This document shows positions 36,723-51,000 of a stretch of 64,000 nucleotides of DNA, piece by piece. The translations under genes were made by a program, and so were the position numbers. The notes under the pieces are model-generated. The model saw only the letters and a list, made by a program, of their open reading frames with translations. It searched no databases and was not told where the DNA came from. The DNA comes from Hoplostethus atlanticus. Lineage: Eukaryota > Chordata > Actinopteri > Trachichthyiformes > Trachichthyidae. Where the stretch lies: NCBI GenBank assembly GCA_034670405.1, contig JAXDDX010000043.1, positions 2,542,001-2,606,000 of the forward strand, read 5' to 3'. Position 1 is the first letter of the stretch. Each line of letters starts with the position of its first letter.

Positions 36723-39700
36723 CTTACTCTTTAGCCAGGCGACAGGTCTTGAAGAGGTTTTTCATGTGGAACAGCTGGACTCTCAAGACCTAAACAATAA
36801 ACAATAACAAAAAGGAAAAGATCAGTCTAGAATACCTTCACCTGGACAAAAACATACGAGGGTTCCAAGGCCGGGGGGTGTCGTGTGCCACCATAAATTG
36901 CTCTCACACTATCGGCATTGTGAAGCCCTTGGTGGTTAAGCACTATACAAATAAATGTGATTTGATTAATTTTTTAGATTTTGAATCACTTTCGTATCTC
37001 TTTTTGAATCTGTGCACTTTTATTTGATGTGAAGCACATTGCATCTTAATGTACGAAATGTGCTATATAAATAAAGTTTGATCGATTGATTTTACTTACA
37101 TTGTAAAACAACATAAGATGGAGCAACATTACGTTGGCATAGTGATTAGGGAGACGCGTTCAATCCTCCATTACAACAAGCATGTGCCCTGCAAGACACT
37201 AAATCCCTACCAGCTACGAGGCATGTGCAAGTGCATCACAGTAACACTTTTGTCCACTGGCCGGTAAGCCTCAAATTTCATTGTGTCACCAGCCAACAGG
37301 ATTTTTAGAATAGAACTGAACCTGGAAATCATGGTTGGCTACAACCAAAATATACAACTATTTGAATTTCACCAGCCCTTTATGTTAACACCAGTCAAAG
37401 CTCTTCAACTCCCTCACCCTGACTGCCTCCAGAGCTTTGTTCTTCTTGTACAGGCCGCTGTTGATGTCATTGGGGTTGAACAGAGGGTCCCCGGCGATCT
37501 TGCTCAGCAGGTCCCGGGCGAAGTTGCTGATGTAGTACTTGCTGAAGTCCCACTTCCTCAGCACGCGGCCGGGGACCACCGCCTGGGCGTTCTCATGGCA
37601 GCACTGGCAGAAGTAGCGGCCGAGGTATTCACAGTAGCGCAGTCGCTTAATGTAGTCTGGGGGGGGGGGGGCAGGAAACCAGGGGGAGAAGAAAGGAGGT
37701 TATGATTTGTCTGTGTATGAGAATAAAAATCTATCTGCTTGGCTCTTACACAAGATGTCTCTCAAAATTATCAAGAAACACAAAAAGGTTTTTGTTCATT
37801 GCCGGTTCGGTTTTAAAAATGGATTTCTGGGGTTGTTGGTTGCACCTGGGTCGATGCGGGTGCCGCAGCCAGCGCAGCGGTAGTTCTGTTTCGCCACAAC
37901 TATCTTCCTCCTGGTAAAGGTAGAAAGACAAAGACCATGTGAGATAAAGTAATATATATATTTAAAAAGAGGTGGGACAAAGACATACAATGATTCAGTT
38001 GTAAGTTAAGGCTTGAGTGAACTGTTTTAGACCATGGCAATGACATACAGGAACTCTTATATTAAAGGGTTAGTTCCTCTTTAATTCAGAGCATATTGGA
38101 CAGATGAAACTAGATAGAAAAGAAAAACAAAGACACAGAAAGACAGAAAGCAAGTGAGGATGTGAATGGTAAGGCAGGCGGCAGGTAAAAGTTGGCTTAG
38201 ACTCACTTGGGGGCGGGGTGGATGTTGAAGATGATCTGCGGCCGGGGCGGGGCCCACTCCAGGTTGCCTCGCACCCGGATCCTCAGCTTATAGATGTCTG
38301 CGTGCTCGCCGTCATCAGGCGAGATGGGGAGAGAGTCAGGAATGGGCAGCAGCTGGGAGGCAGCAGAGGAGGAGACCTCACTGTGAGGAACTGGTGTGGT
38401 GATGCTTAACGATAACAGGACACTCTATTGATCCCTGTAGGGAGGTCAGGGTCGGCTACAGTACAGCACCCTGGAGCTGGTAGGGATTCTTTTATTCATT
38501 GTCGTCTTATTGTCTCTGAATTACTTTGTAGCTACATTTGGAAAATGGCTTCATAACAGAGCAGAGAACAGATACACATTACTAATTTGTGCAGCTGACA
38601 AAAAAATCTCAAGGCTTAAAAATGTATTATAGATTAATATCATGTGCTATTGCATGTTCAGTGCCATGTGTGACGTGTGTGAATTTTGCGTGTGCGTGTG
38701 TGTGTGTGTGTGAGTGTGTGTACCTTCTGTGGAGCGTCGTGCTCCGGGACCAGCCAGTCAAGCTCGGAGGCGGCAGGGAGCTGCATGCCCTCGAACTGCC
38801 TGAGTAAACCCATGGCTACTGACTCAGCCGAGTTGGACTGCAGGAAGGAGGGAGAGCTGAAACCACACAGACAAGGAAACAGATTTTCAAAAGGTTTTTC
38901 ATGTAGAAGGTTCTCTCGTTCTGGCTAAGCCGAAATGTTCTATATTTTAGAAAACTGACGATCACGTTTTTAGGCGTAAGGTCCCCAGTGGTTCATATTA
39001 GCGTTAAGATGAGGTCGGTTTATGTTAACTTTTTAGATGAAAATTATGGATAAATCAAGGATAAAGTCCTCTATAAAATTGCTATAGATTGTTTTTTCTG
39101 TGACTTATTAATGTATCAGAGCACATCCTACACTCAAAGCACTAATTCACAGGCTTTTGAGAAGTTACTGCCACAGCCCTGGCAGGAAAGGATGTAGGGA
39201 AACAGGAAGTAGCCGCTTTACTTACATAGACTCTGAGCTGAGGAAAGACCTGCCGCTGGAAGTGACGCTGCGCTTTATGTCTGCATCTGCAAGAGAGGTC
39301 AAGAGTAGAAGAAGTGTAAGGAGGATAGCTTGGCACATTGTCAGGAGGGCGGGAAACTAAACCTTTTCATTCACCAGCCACCAGGATTGATGGAGCATAC
39401 CAGTCAATTTCAATGTACCAGCAATTGGCTGGTGGCTGGTGTTAATTTCCCACCCTAAGACAGACAGCACAGCTAAGCAGCCTTCTCTGTTGTGAGAAGC
39501 AAAGAATTAACAGATATTTGATCAGGGACAGAAAAGCAGGAAGACAATCTCCCATAAAAAATGCATGGGAGTTGTGTGTCCAAAAACCTGAAAAATCCCA
39601 TCCCTGATTAAAAGTATTGTCAGCGTTCAAGAAGGCCAGAGAAATTCAGGGTGGAGTGTCTATCATATTTTCTTCCAATACACCAAGTACAATATGAATG

Positions 39701-42700
39701 CAGAGACATCAAGCAGATTTAGCAGAACTGCGATGGCTTATGTGACTCCTTGTGGTGCTACGAAACCTTTTTTTTTTTTAAAACGGTTAGACACAGTCCT
39801 GCCTGTTTGTTCACATGGGAATACACATGCTGGTTGGAATCAAAGCCCTTCTGGGAAGAGTCAAAGCAATGTTACGGTACACCAAAGAGCTGGATAAGCA
39901 ATTACAGGGTGAAATTCAACAAATGGCCTCTGTTGTTTAGGAGCAGGGATAGCTTCTTGCTTGTGTGAGGATCATTGGATATAAACTGTCCACTGTAAGT
40001 ATCCAATGCTCTGTGGTGAAGTATTAGCAGTACTCAGCTGACTGGCTCTAATGCAGTGATAAGAAAAGCAGCGTGTTCGTTTTCAAAGAGTGACAACTAG
40101 CATTATGGCAGCTCCAGTATCTAAAAGGGAACTAAAACGTGGTAAGAAGTGCATGTGTCAGCAATCTGACCTCATGCTCACAGGAAGCACTTTGGAGAGT
40201 GTGCAAAGTGGTCAATGACATGGATGGATGAGAGAATGAACACATAAGCAAATAAACCCCCGGAGTGACAGTCGCCATAGAATGACGCTCACTAATTCAC
40301 TGGTCTACTCCCATCAGCCCCCTGAACCCTCACGGGTACTCCTGCAGCACCACAACCCTGGAGCACCGAGTGGCAAGCGCCAACAGGAGCAGCCAAGCAC
40401 AAAATCAGCTGAGGCGAGGAGGCGGCTGGCTTGACTCCAAACTGACAACTTAGTGCCTTTCCCTCCTGACATGACAACATTCTTTTAGGACAAACATGCG
40501 AAAACATGCTGGAGAACCAGAGCAGGAAAGTAATTTGACATGGTTTCCAAAATTCAACAGCCATTTTGACTATTTCACTAGCTAAATAGGATCTGTCAAA
40601 TAGAAAAGAAATTCCTATTTATGGTTGATTACCGGCCAAAGTGTCTGGTTAAGTAGAATAGCTTACCAGCCTCAGTCCAAAGTACCAGTGTTTGGCTTGT
40701 GAACGGTGTTAATTTCCCACAATGAGGAAAACATTGTTTATCTGAAGAACACAATATGTGAAGACTGAACCTTTCATTCATTGTGCTCAGTCGGTCTACA
40801 GTCTACAAACAATATTCTACTGTCTGGAAATCACCTCACTGTTTTATCTATTAATTTGTAGCTTGCGCAAAAAAGCTAAAGCATAACTCTGACATCCCCC
40901 CATCATACTGATCGTTTCTGATCAAAGTCTCATCAGTTTCATCACTATAGAGCTACTATAGTGTTGCATGCCTGAGTGCAGGCTCTCCAATACAGTCCTA
41001 ACGGGCCAATGGATACTTGTACAGTTTGATGTGACCTTGGCCATTACTTCCTTGTTTACTCTTTGCCCGTCTACATGTGCCACTGTGTAAAGTAGCGAAA
41101 GTCTTAGATAAACTGAAAATGAAATATATACATGTCAGAGTGAGTGTCGCTATGTTGAAAAACTGTAACAGGGGAGTAGCTCTATGGTGATTGACGAGAT
41201 ATTGGATCAGAATCAGTCGCTATGATGGAAAAAGGTCAGGTCCAGGTCAAAAATGTCCAGAGTTACGCTTCAGGTCCCATCCTGTTTAGCAGGAGAGGTT
41301 AAGCGCAGAAGGTAAGGAAGGGAAATACATTCTCAGTTTGGAATGGAGCCATTAGCTTCCTCTCAAGGGAAGCCCACCACAGTGGACAGTTTGTCTGAAG
41401 CCCTCTAGCCTCCCCACCCATCCGGCCTGCAGATACCTGAAAAGAGGGAGGCGAGCGACAGGGAGAGGCCGCTCTGAGACACCGCCAGCAGGGACTGACC
41501 CTCACAGCCATCTGAGAGACAGAAACTAACACTCAGCACAGCCGCCTCCACAAACAACATTTGAAACACATATACTACAGTGGGCTGTGTGTACTGTAGG
41601 CTACCCAGGCGTGCATGTACTGCCGCATGTACTGATAGGTGTTTGTTTATATGCAAAAAGTCACACAGCCCCAAGCTATACACATTTGCATGCTGATACT
41701 GCTGCACTGCACATGAACACAAACGTTACCTACACACACGGACATGCACACATAAAACCCCACTAACCATGCAGTTAATATTTGCACAGCTTTACTTGCT
41801 CAAAACATGTCTATACATCAGTGGTTAGTCTTAAAATATGTTAAGATATGTCACATAGCAAGCCAAAACTGATGACATCTGCTCACTGAATCTCTCTCAA
41901 AGTGTTTCAAAAACACTTGGTAGACATTGTATGACATAAACCAAAAGCTTTCCCAAGCCAACCACATCCTACCAGGAAGTGAAATTACTATCATAACCAT
42001 AACTTCCACAGTCATCTAAACTGAACATCATTCGGTTTTCGTGACTGATAAAACGTTTTATATCCACAAACACGCCTGACTACCTTTCCATGACCTTTCT
42101 ACTCAGGTCCAGAGTGCCATGTTTATGGGCCAAGGTAAAACCTGAGATGTTGCCGAACTGGCATGGTGAGCAATAGGGAATTGATAGCCATGAGGTTTAT
42201 TGCTTAACTTGGTGAGCAAGATGAAGTAAATGGTGATGAATTCTGAATCTGAATTATGATTCATACAAACAGTGACTGATGGATGAACTCCCCAGGCTTC
42301 CTACACGTTTTCCTTTTCAAAGTTCAGTTTTGTTTTTTTCCTATTTAGGTCTGCTGATAGTGGCTGGGTATATTTGGGAGCTGTAGCTGAAGGCTATTCT
42401 TCACCACAAATATCACATGTGAAATGACAGAAGCTGAGTCAACAACTACATAAAATGTGAGGTCATGTGTATCAGGACTGAACAAAAGTTTTTGTCATCA
42501 TTTTTTTAGACAATTCTCAAACCTAAAGGATAATCAGGCCACAGTGAACATTAAGCCCATTTTCCAGTAGTCCCTATCCAAATACATTTGAACATTTCTG
42601 AATTAATGCGCGCATTCAGAAAGCCTTCATTGGATGAACGGGGCGAGATTAGGCAATGACGTTAGGTGAAAATGGAACATTGGAACAAGTAGGCAAAACA

Positions 42701-45700
42701 CCATAGCAGCATAGCTGTAGCATCAGAACAACAGCTACAGGTTATCACTTAAAAACACAGAAATGTCATCAGGGACAGGGCACTCTGGGAAATGTGCTTA
42801 ATCACCATGGCTGGAATTATCCTTTAAAGAGCTAGAATCTTTCCTGGCCTTCCCTTATTCCCTCTCTCTACCTCTTAGTTCACACTCCTCCACCTCCTCG
42901 GCCGAGTCGGAGTCAGACAGTCCCTGGTAGGAGTCCTGGGAGCTCCTCCTGGAGCCTCCGCTGTCGGTGGAGTGGAAAACTGGATGAAGAAGAGGGAGGG
43001 AGAGAGAAAAATGTATGACTGAAATCAACACCAAATGACATAACACTGAAACTAATCTGTTGAACCGGGAGGAAACACTTTAGACTGGAATGGTGACTGG
43101 TCGCTCGTAGAATTCCCTGTACTGTAAAACATGTATTGTAAAACTGTGAGCATTTATCCTGAATAACAATAAATAATCCATTTTATGTATTAATTACTTT
43201 AGTCACCTCTATTAGCTGCTATTAGGTAAATAACCATCATTTGGAGCCCTGTACTATTCTTAACATCTAGCTGACCAATAAAACTGTGAAAGTGACTAGT
43301 GAATTGTGGGATGTACCAACCATTTACATCTTCAAGCTACGCAGGATCAGCATCCTATATTCTGTGGGCTAACGGTAAATTAAGCCATAAGTCAAGAGAG
43401 GTTTAACTGCTTATTGCTTTCATAAAATAGCCAAAACACAAAACCATTGTAAAAAAAAAAAAAAAACACGAGTCAGCCAATCAGAACTGAGGATAGTAGC
43501 TATCCATTAATGCTATCTTACTGTGCTGTGAAGATGCGCAGGGCGGCAGGCGGCTGCGGCGGATCTGCTGCCTCCGCAGGCGGATCTTCTGCTTGAGCTG
43601 CTGGATCTCGCAGTCGCTGTCGCCCTCCTCCTCGCCTTCCTCCTCCCGACGCCGCAGGTTGAATTTCATCAGCTCAATGGCCGCGATCAGGGACTCTGAA
43701 ATGCTGAAGTGGGCGTTCTCCTGGAGGAAAGAAAGGAGGGCACCAATCAGGGCAGGAAGACGGTTCTTCTCAGGCTTCCAACACGTCTTTGATTTTACAA
43801 TACTTTTCCCAGACCTTAAGTTTTTTACTGGATTTTTTGTGTAATAGTGGGCAACATGGGCAATATCATTTTGTAATTGCAATATTCTACGTCCTTGTAG
43901 GCAGGGTGGTAGTTAGAGCTACCACTGAAATACTTAAATACTAAATTAATCCATTCTCTGATGAATGAAAGTACATTTCAACATGAAATACAGAAAATGA
44001 ATTAAATCAAATAATACATGATTTCAACTTTTCTAACTAGAGGCTCATAGTCAACTGATTTCCTCCGCACAACAACCCATTAACATTGTCTCACTATGAC
44101 AATTTGAAGCTTTTCCATAGCGTATGATGCCTTAAAAGTCAATACTGACACCACCAGTCAGTGCAGTACCTATAGGGTTTTTAGATACCCATCCCCAGTG
44201 GTAGTCATGAATCATACTGGACCGACCCCTGACCTTTTCGAGGTCAGCACAGCTGCCAAAGTCCTGCTCTGACAGGTAGCTGATGAGGCTCTGGCCCTCC
44301 GACGGCTTCCTGAACATCCCGTCTGGAACACTGCCGTCCTGGGACCCATCTAAGTCAACCACAAACACACACAAATGTAAGATATAAAACAAAGACGAAG
44401 ATTGTAGATGACCACACCCAACCACCGCCACTCAACCGGAGCACTTGTCATCTTCCGTCATGAATTTAAAACTGATCTCTTCAAGAAACCCTTCATCTGT
44501 TTCTCCCATCTTCCTCTTTTTCGCTTATCGATTTTCTCTGGGCTTCTTCTCTCTCTCTTTCTCTCTTTACCTTGTTCTTCTCTAAGTCACTCTGGATAAA
44601 AGCACAGGATAAATACCTTAAAAAACAACTGACTGTTGTGCCTGTTAGTCTTATGTTTTTATGTAATGTTGTTTTAAATACTGCTCTAAATGCTCTAAAT
44701 TGCCCATTGGGGACAAATAAAATTGAAATATTCTAGGGATAGAGGAATATTTGTTACAGGGCACTATGGCTTTGACCCTTGACCCCCTCACTACTGGCTG
44801 TTTGTAATGTTGGTGCCCTAAGAATTGAAGCTTGCTCTACTACAAGTTACATTGTAAATGGAAAAAAGCACAGACTGTGGAGAGCTACTATGATTTGATA
44901 GCAGCATACTCACTAGACTCCATGTAGAGGGAACTGGTGGTGCTGCCATCGCTGCTCTGAGGTGAGAAGGGGCTGTAGTCCTTCATACAGCAGTCGTCGG
45001 CCACGGACTCTGAGGTGCAAACAGTTCATGTTAGGGAACCGCTATCGTCTGACTACTTGAGCCATTATAATCAATACAGAATTCTTAACATTGATGGGAA
45101 CATGCGTCGTCGTTCGTACAGAGAGTATGGAAAGCGACTGATGAAACACTGCATTGATGTCTTCGTTATTGGCGAAGTCAGCTGACATCCCAAAGGAAGA
45201 AATAATCAATAGAATCTATGCCGACTCGTTTTAGCGCATGCAGACAGTGACAATATGGCCGCCGACCTCTGTCATCATAATGGATTGAATTAGGGATAGA
45301 TACAACTTCTTCCACTGCTGACTCTGAGCGATAAACTTTTACACATCAGCTGATACAGAACAGCGATCCTTTTACTTTTATTACACAACTTAAGCTTATA
45401 CATCAGTCTAAGTGTAACAAACACAGAAAATCAAGTTGTTTTGCTTTGATTTCTGACGTGTTACACATTGTTTGTTGTAACATTTTAGTATTGGGTAAAT
45501 TCTCCAATGACGATGCCTTATTTTAGCCTGCTATCAGCCTGACATCCACTACCGGTATCAGTATAGCCCTAGCTTGAACGTAATGAAAGGGACATTTTCG
45601 TGATACTTTTAATGAATGACAAAAACATCAACGTCATGAAAACCATGTGCATGAACAAAACAATGAAAAAAAAAAAACACAACAAAAGGACACTGAAAAT

Positions 45701-47963
45701 GATTGGTTATGTGGGCGTGGCCTCGTGACCTCATTTTTACCTAATCAGCAAAAACAAGAACCAAAACATCAAAAGGGAAACTAAAAAGGCCAACGCCACA
45801 AATGAGGAGACCGGGGATGAGAGGGAGGGAGAGAACTCATCACCATGCAGTGGAAAAGAAAGGGGGAGGGGGTTGAGAGATGGAGCACAGTGGAACTGCA
45901 CTGCCAACCTGCTACCGGATCTTCTATTATTATGGTGATTTTCCGGTGGCCCCCTCCTTCGCACAGACGGACGAGAGAGAAAGGAGAACAGAGAGATAGG
46001 CAAGGAAGAGAGAAAGTTATCTCATGTTAACAGTAACACTTGAGGCAGAGAGGAGAGAGAGGTGTTATTGTCAACTGTCAATCAGACAGGAAGCACCTCA
46101 AGAGAAGGGATGTGGTCCAAGCCACGTCTCAGAGCACTCAGAGCACACACACACACACACTTTTTAAACTAACTTTTTGAAGTAAGTCAAAATTAAACGT
46201 GAATTAGGTGCATTTTCATCAGCTGGGTTGAAGTGAATAAATGTAAAGGTTTAAGAAAGCCTTTTTAAGACCGTTTCAACGCTACACGGAATTGAAGTCC
46301 AATTGTCTTTAGTAAAGCAGACACAATGAAAAAAAAATGTATTGGATAATTTCTTTATCAACACTGTTCAGCCTCAAGCATAGAAAAACCTTTTTGCAAT
46401 ATTGAGGAAATTCCATTGAAATTTGCTCTTTCAATTTGTTCCGTTCTGATTCAATACAATATAATTCACATAAACCCAGCTACTGTCAAATCCTTTACCT
46501 CCGGCTTACTTACCATGCCTGAGTTTCTGATTGAGCCCCGTGTCAGAAAACGAGCGGATGTGGCCCCGGGTCCCCTGGCCCGGTCCCCTTTGGCCTTCAG
46601 AAAAGGAGGAGCGTCTGTGAGGGTGCGGGACCAAGGAACTCCGCACCATTAGCTGGTCCTGGGTCTGCCCCTGCTCACTGCTGGGGGTGGAGCTTCTGGA
46701 GTCACGGCGACTGCGTTGCCCCAGGTTACCAATAGCCAGGTACTCCGGACCGTCGTCGTAGTCGCCTTCCCCTGAGTCCCCGGCCTCGGGGGGAAGGGAG
46801 GTGGGGGACTCCGTTAGGGAGATGCGTGGGACTGCCGCAGGGGGGGTCATCACACCCCGCTCGCTCTCCCCCGGCCTGGACACACACACCCAGGGCGCTC
46901 CCAGGCTGCTGGCCGGAGAGGTAGTGTCTGCAACACAAAAGGTAGATGAGGTTGGTTGAAACAGAGTGGATACAGTATTTCAGAAACACTTATCAAAGAA
47001 GGTATATTCCGGTAGGATGACCCATCTGTAGAATTATCTGGTATTCCCTGGCTTCAGTTTGCTCAGCTGAAACTACTCAAATAAAAAAAAGCAGAATTTA
47101 ATCCTCCATCATCCTCCACAACTCATCATCATCCCTCACCGGTGCTGTTGCCGTTTTGGGAGACGACTCCTGCAGCGGTGCACGCGGTGCGGCTGGTGGC
47201 GTCTGCATCTCGGAGGGAGCAGTGGGAGGTGGTGAGTCTGCGGTTCAGAGACTCTCCTCTGGGAGCCGAGTCGATGCTCCTCCAGACCCCACCGGCCCCC
47301 GGCAGCACACTCAGACTCTGGCTCTTCAACAGGCTCAGGCATGGAGGGTCCTTCAGCGGAGACAACTGGAGGAGGAGGGGGAGGGGAAAAAACAGAATCC
47401 ATTTAACCACACGGTACATTTTCATCTACTAGGAATATGCAGTTGTGATGCTTTGTTTTTCTTTTACAAATAAGAACGGGTGGTCCGTTCCTCGGATTTC
47501 TTTTCTTTATTCAGACAGTAGGAAAACAGTAAGGGAAAGAAAGAGAAAGAAATCTCTAGAGCAGGGGTGTCGAACCATGTGCCATGGGAGGGCCCGAGAG
47601 TATGCAGGTTTTCATTCCAACCAAAGACTACACCAGGTGATTTCACTGATTAGTCCTTCCTCTCTGGTTGAGGGTGTGATAACCGGTCGAATCACCTGGT
47701 GTATTGTTCGGTTGGAACGAAAACCTGCATACTCTCGGCCCTCCATGGCACATGCTTTGACACCCCTGCTCTAGAGGGATTTGATTTTAGGTTCATGAGG
47801 GCCCAGAGTCGAGGGACTATCTCTGGGCACACCTTGTTTTTTTTGTTTTTAACAGAAGTGAAGGGATAAAAAAAACACAGTAATAAATTACAATGACAGA
47901 AAGAGAGATACAATCATGTCAATCAAATCCATCCATCTAGTCTGATCTAGGATTAGACGTTTA

Positions 47964-48013
<50 letters not shown>

Positions 48014-51000
48014 CCCACCCCGACGGTGTCCACCAGGGCCAGCAGTCTGGGGTTGTTCTGCTCCACAGCCTCCAGACACTGGAACATGGCCGTTACATGG
48101 GGCTCACTCAGCAGAAAGGCCTCCTCTGAGAGAGCGAGCGTGAGATAGAGAGCAAGAGAGAGATAAAGAGTGAGACAAGTAAAGAGACAGAGGGACCGTG
48201 GGACCGAGAAAAGAGATAGAGAGAAACCGACAGGGAGGGAACGGGGGAGGAGAAAGAGAGTAATAAACCATAATTTGCTGTAATTTAATCTTGCACACTG
48301 TCCACCCAGAACCACATTATTGCTCATATATGAAACTTGACCACTATCACGAGACTCACCGTTGTAGTATTTGCGTGTATGTCCCAGATGCCTGAGCAGG
48401 GGGCGGAGCTGAGCCGACAGCATATGAACCTGTAAGCTGTGGAGCAGCCAGCGTTCGGCCTTGTAGCTTTCACCAGCACTCTGCATCCCAGTGCTTAGTA
48501 CCGGCTCCAGGTGACTGAACTATGGACAGAGAGAAAGAGAGAGAGACAGAGCATGAAATATGAGACAAGAGGACAAATATTCCCATAAGAATGACAGGTA
48601 ACAGTTGGGGATGGACAAAAAGGAGAGTAAAAGATGAGGATGAGGATTTTTGTATTTGGTCTCCATCTTTGGTGCTTAGCGTTCAGCACTGTGGTGTTCC
48701 CAGAGATCACCTGTCAATCAAACAGTGTGTTCAGTACTGTGGCGTCTTGGATCCTTGGATTTTCTGTTGATGGAGTTTGAGTTTCTGTAGGTGGCGCACT
48801 TCTCTTTGTCTGTTCAGCCACGGTGGCTATCACTGCCCGGTTCTTCTATATATTTCAAACAAACCCAGAAACGTAAAACACATCACTTCCTGTGTGCCAG
48901 GAAAGACCTACCTGACACCGGGTGTTGAGAACAGCAAAATGAAGAGGTTGGATCACTGTTGGGTTATATCAGTGCAATGGATTGTTACTTTAATTGTCTT
49001 TATTACTGTAATAACCTTACTCTTCTTATGCATATCATAACGTTTATCACATTGTGCATAAGAGCAATCTTTATACATTTCTTGATTGTTTAATTGTTTG
49101 TGATGGACTCATTGTTTGCATCTGTTTCTTTGCACCCCAATAAAGTCTATCCCTCCATCTATCCACCTAAAACGGAAAAGATGAATAGGAGTGATTAAGA
49201 GAGACTGCGGGAGGCAGGTGATAGACTGGATGGGATCAGTCTTACTGCAGCTTGGAGAGGACAGAAAAACACTAACCGGTCGTCACATGATGATTACATC
49301 ATAGCCTGCTGTAAGCCCTCTACCTCTCTAGCCACAGAGAGGGCAGCTGAGATAATTAGATGTCACAACGCTGTTGAACAATCCCATTAACACTTCAAGA
49401 GGGGAATGGGCTCAGGGGTTAAGGGTCATTGAACTTCACAACAGCAACAGTCAGGCTACGTCCACACTAAGCCGTTTAAATTTGAAAACTCATGCTTATC
49501 TCTCCGTTTGTCCTCCCGTCCACACTAGGGCGGCGTTTTTAACCCCCCAAAACAGAGCTTTTCGAAAACGCTCTCCCAAGTGGATGCATTTGAAAATACG
49601 TAAACAAGGGACTGTAGTGATTTTGCTAAGTGTGTCTGAGAGTCTGAAGGGTGCCAGGGATTCACTAAATGTTATGCTGGTTTGCATGCTGCAACTAGCA
49701 CTAAAGATTACATCACTACCAAGGAAGGTAACTAACAACACAGTGGCTGGTAAATTCCTAAAATCAACAGACACTTTCACTGTTTTACAAGCTAACTAAA
49801 ACTAGAATACAACTGATCCTCCAAATGAGAATGGCGAGCAAACAAACTTCCTTGCCAATAGTATTTGGTTGGCAGCCGGTGTTAGTTTCACACCTTGGCT
49901 ACCGTTTACAGTAGAATTAACATTACCATGAGAAGACTGGGGGTGACCTCGAGGTAGACTCGAAGGGCTGCAAATCAAGTTGGAAGGCTTGGTATGTATG
50001 TCAGTGGGTGTGAACCCAAACCGGTGTGCACATCTCTTAGGGTCAATGTGAACTATAGAGGGCTTTCAGTGGCAACACATCATCTGGCAGTCACACTGAA
50101 GAGCTTCAGCTCTTGGGCAACAGTTACTGTGAACAGCTGGTTGCGTTTTCAAACATACAACTTATTCATCTCAACAGAACTGAATTGACATGGTTCATTT
50201 CTGTGTTGTTTTTGACTGGAAACTGATCATTTTATCATTGATACATGTCAGCTTGTTAGCTAGCTAACCATAGTCTCTGGTTAGCTCACCAAGACAGCTT
50301 CCTTTGTCACAGTGACCTAAATCTGCAAACAAATCCACATTATGTGACTGGTCACTTTTACATTACTGAACTGGATCGACTCCCACACCACAATAATCTT
50401 TTTTAGGTATCTCTACTTCGAGCCCAGTTCTTATATACACTCCCCGGCCACTTTATTAGGTACTCCTATAGCCTCATCCTCCAAAGAGCGAATCATGTGG
50501 CTGCAACTCAATTGATAAAGCATGCAGAACAGTGGTGTGCAGAATGGCACCTTGTTGAAGCCATGCTGTGAAGAATTCAGGCTGTTCTGGAGGTACTAGA
50601 TAGGTGTACCTAATAAAGTGAGTGTATTTAGCCAATATTCGACTCCATGATGGAGCCAGCCGTGGCTGGTAGCAGATTTGTGACGCAAAGACTCTATAGC
50701 TAGCTATCAAGGTGCAAGTGCAAAACAAAACTGTCCCATTAAAAAAACAGGGGTTGTGTGTCCATTAAACCTGAAAAAGCATCCCTAGTTGAGAGCGGCT
50801 GATTCTACCATACCTGTTCAACATGTGAGGCCAGGTGAGGGCTGATGTAGCGAACGCACCAGACAAACGGCCAGTAGTCTCTGTGCTTGTAGTAGACCTG
50901 CAACACGAAACCAGCCCTTACAGAAAGCAACACACAGCTACAGACAATACCAGCTAGCACAGACACAATAGGCCATTATGGAAAGCTTTGTACCAGTTTC

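Larger units (their letters stand above)
31903..38352 (-). other. rubcn: Rubicon-homology (zinc-binding) exons of rubcn
   Basis: The last seven exons encode the RH domain, which in mammals binds GTP-Rab7 on late endosomes. Cys/His pairs in order: [57 protein letters not shown] and CPRCQRL. All family zinc ligands I can recognise are kept. The penultimate exon (35285-35192) ends between the two halves of the last cluster, so splicing to 32039-31903 is needed to finish it. Confidence 0.93.

Noticed and set aside
46416..47473. + strand frames opposite the large rubcn exons
   Set aside because: Antisense to exons 47365-47140 and 46927-46514, whose - strand protein matches Rubicon.
49374..49799. 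141-codon + strand frame
   Set aside because: Overlaps an interspersed hAT-like repeat fragment in a rubcn intron; no family resemblance.
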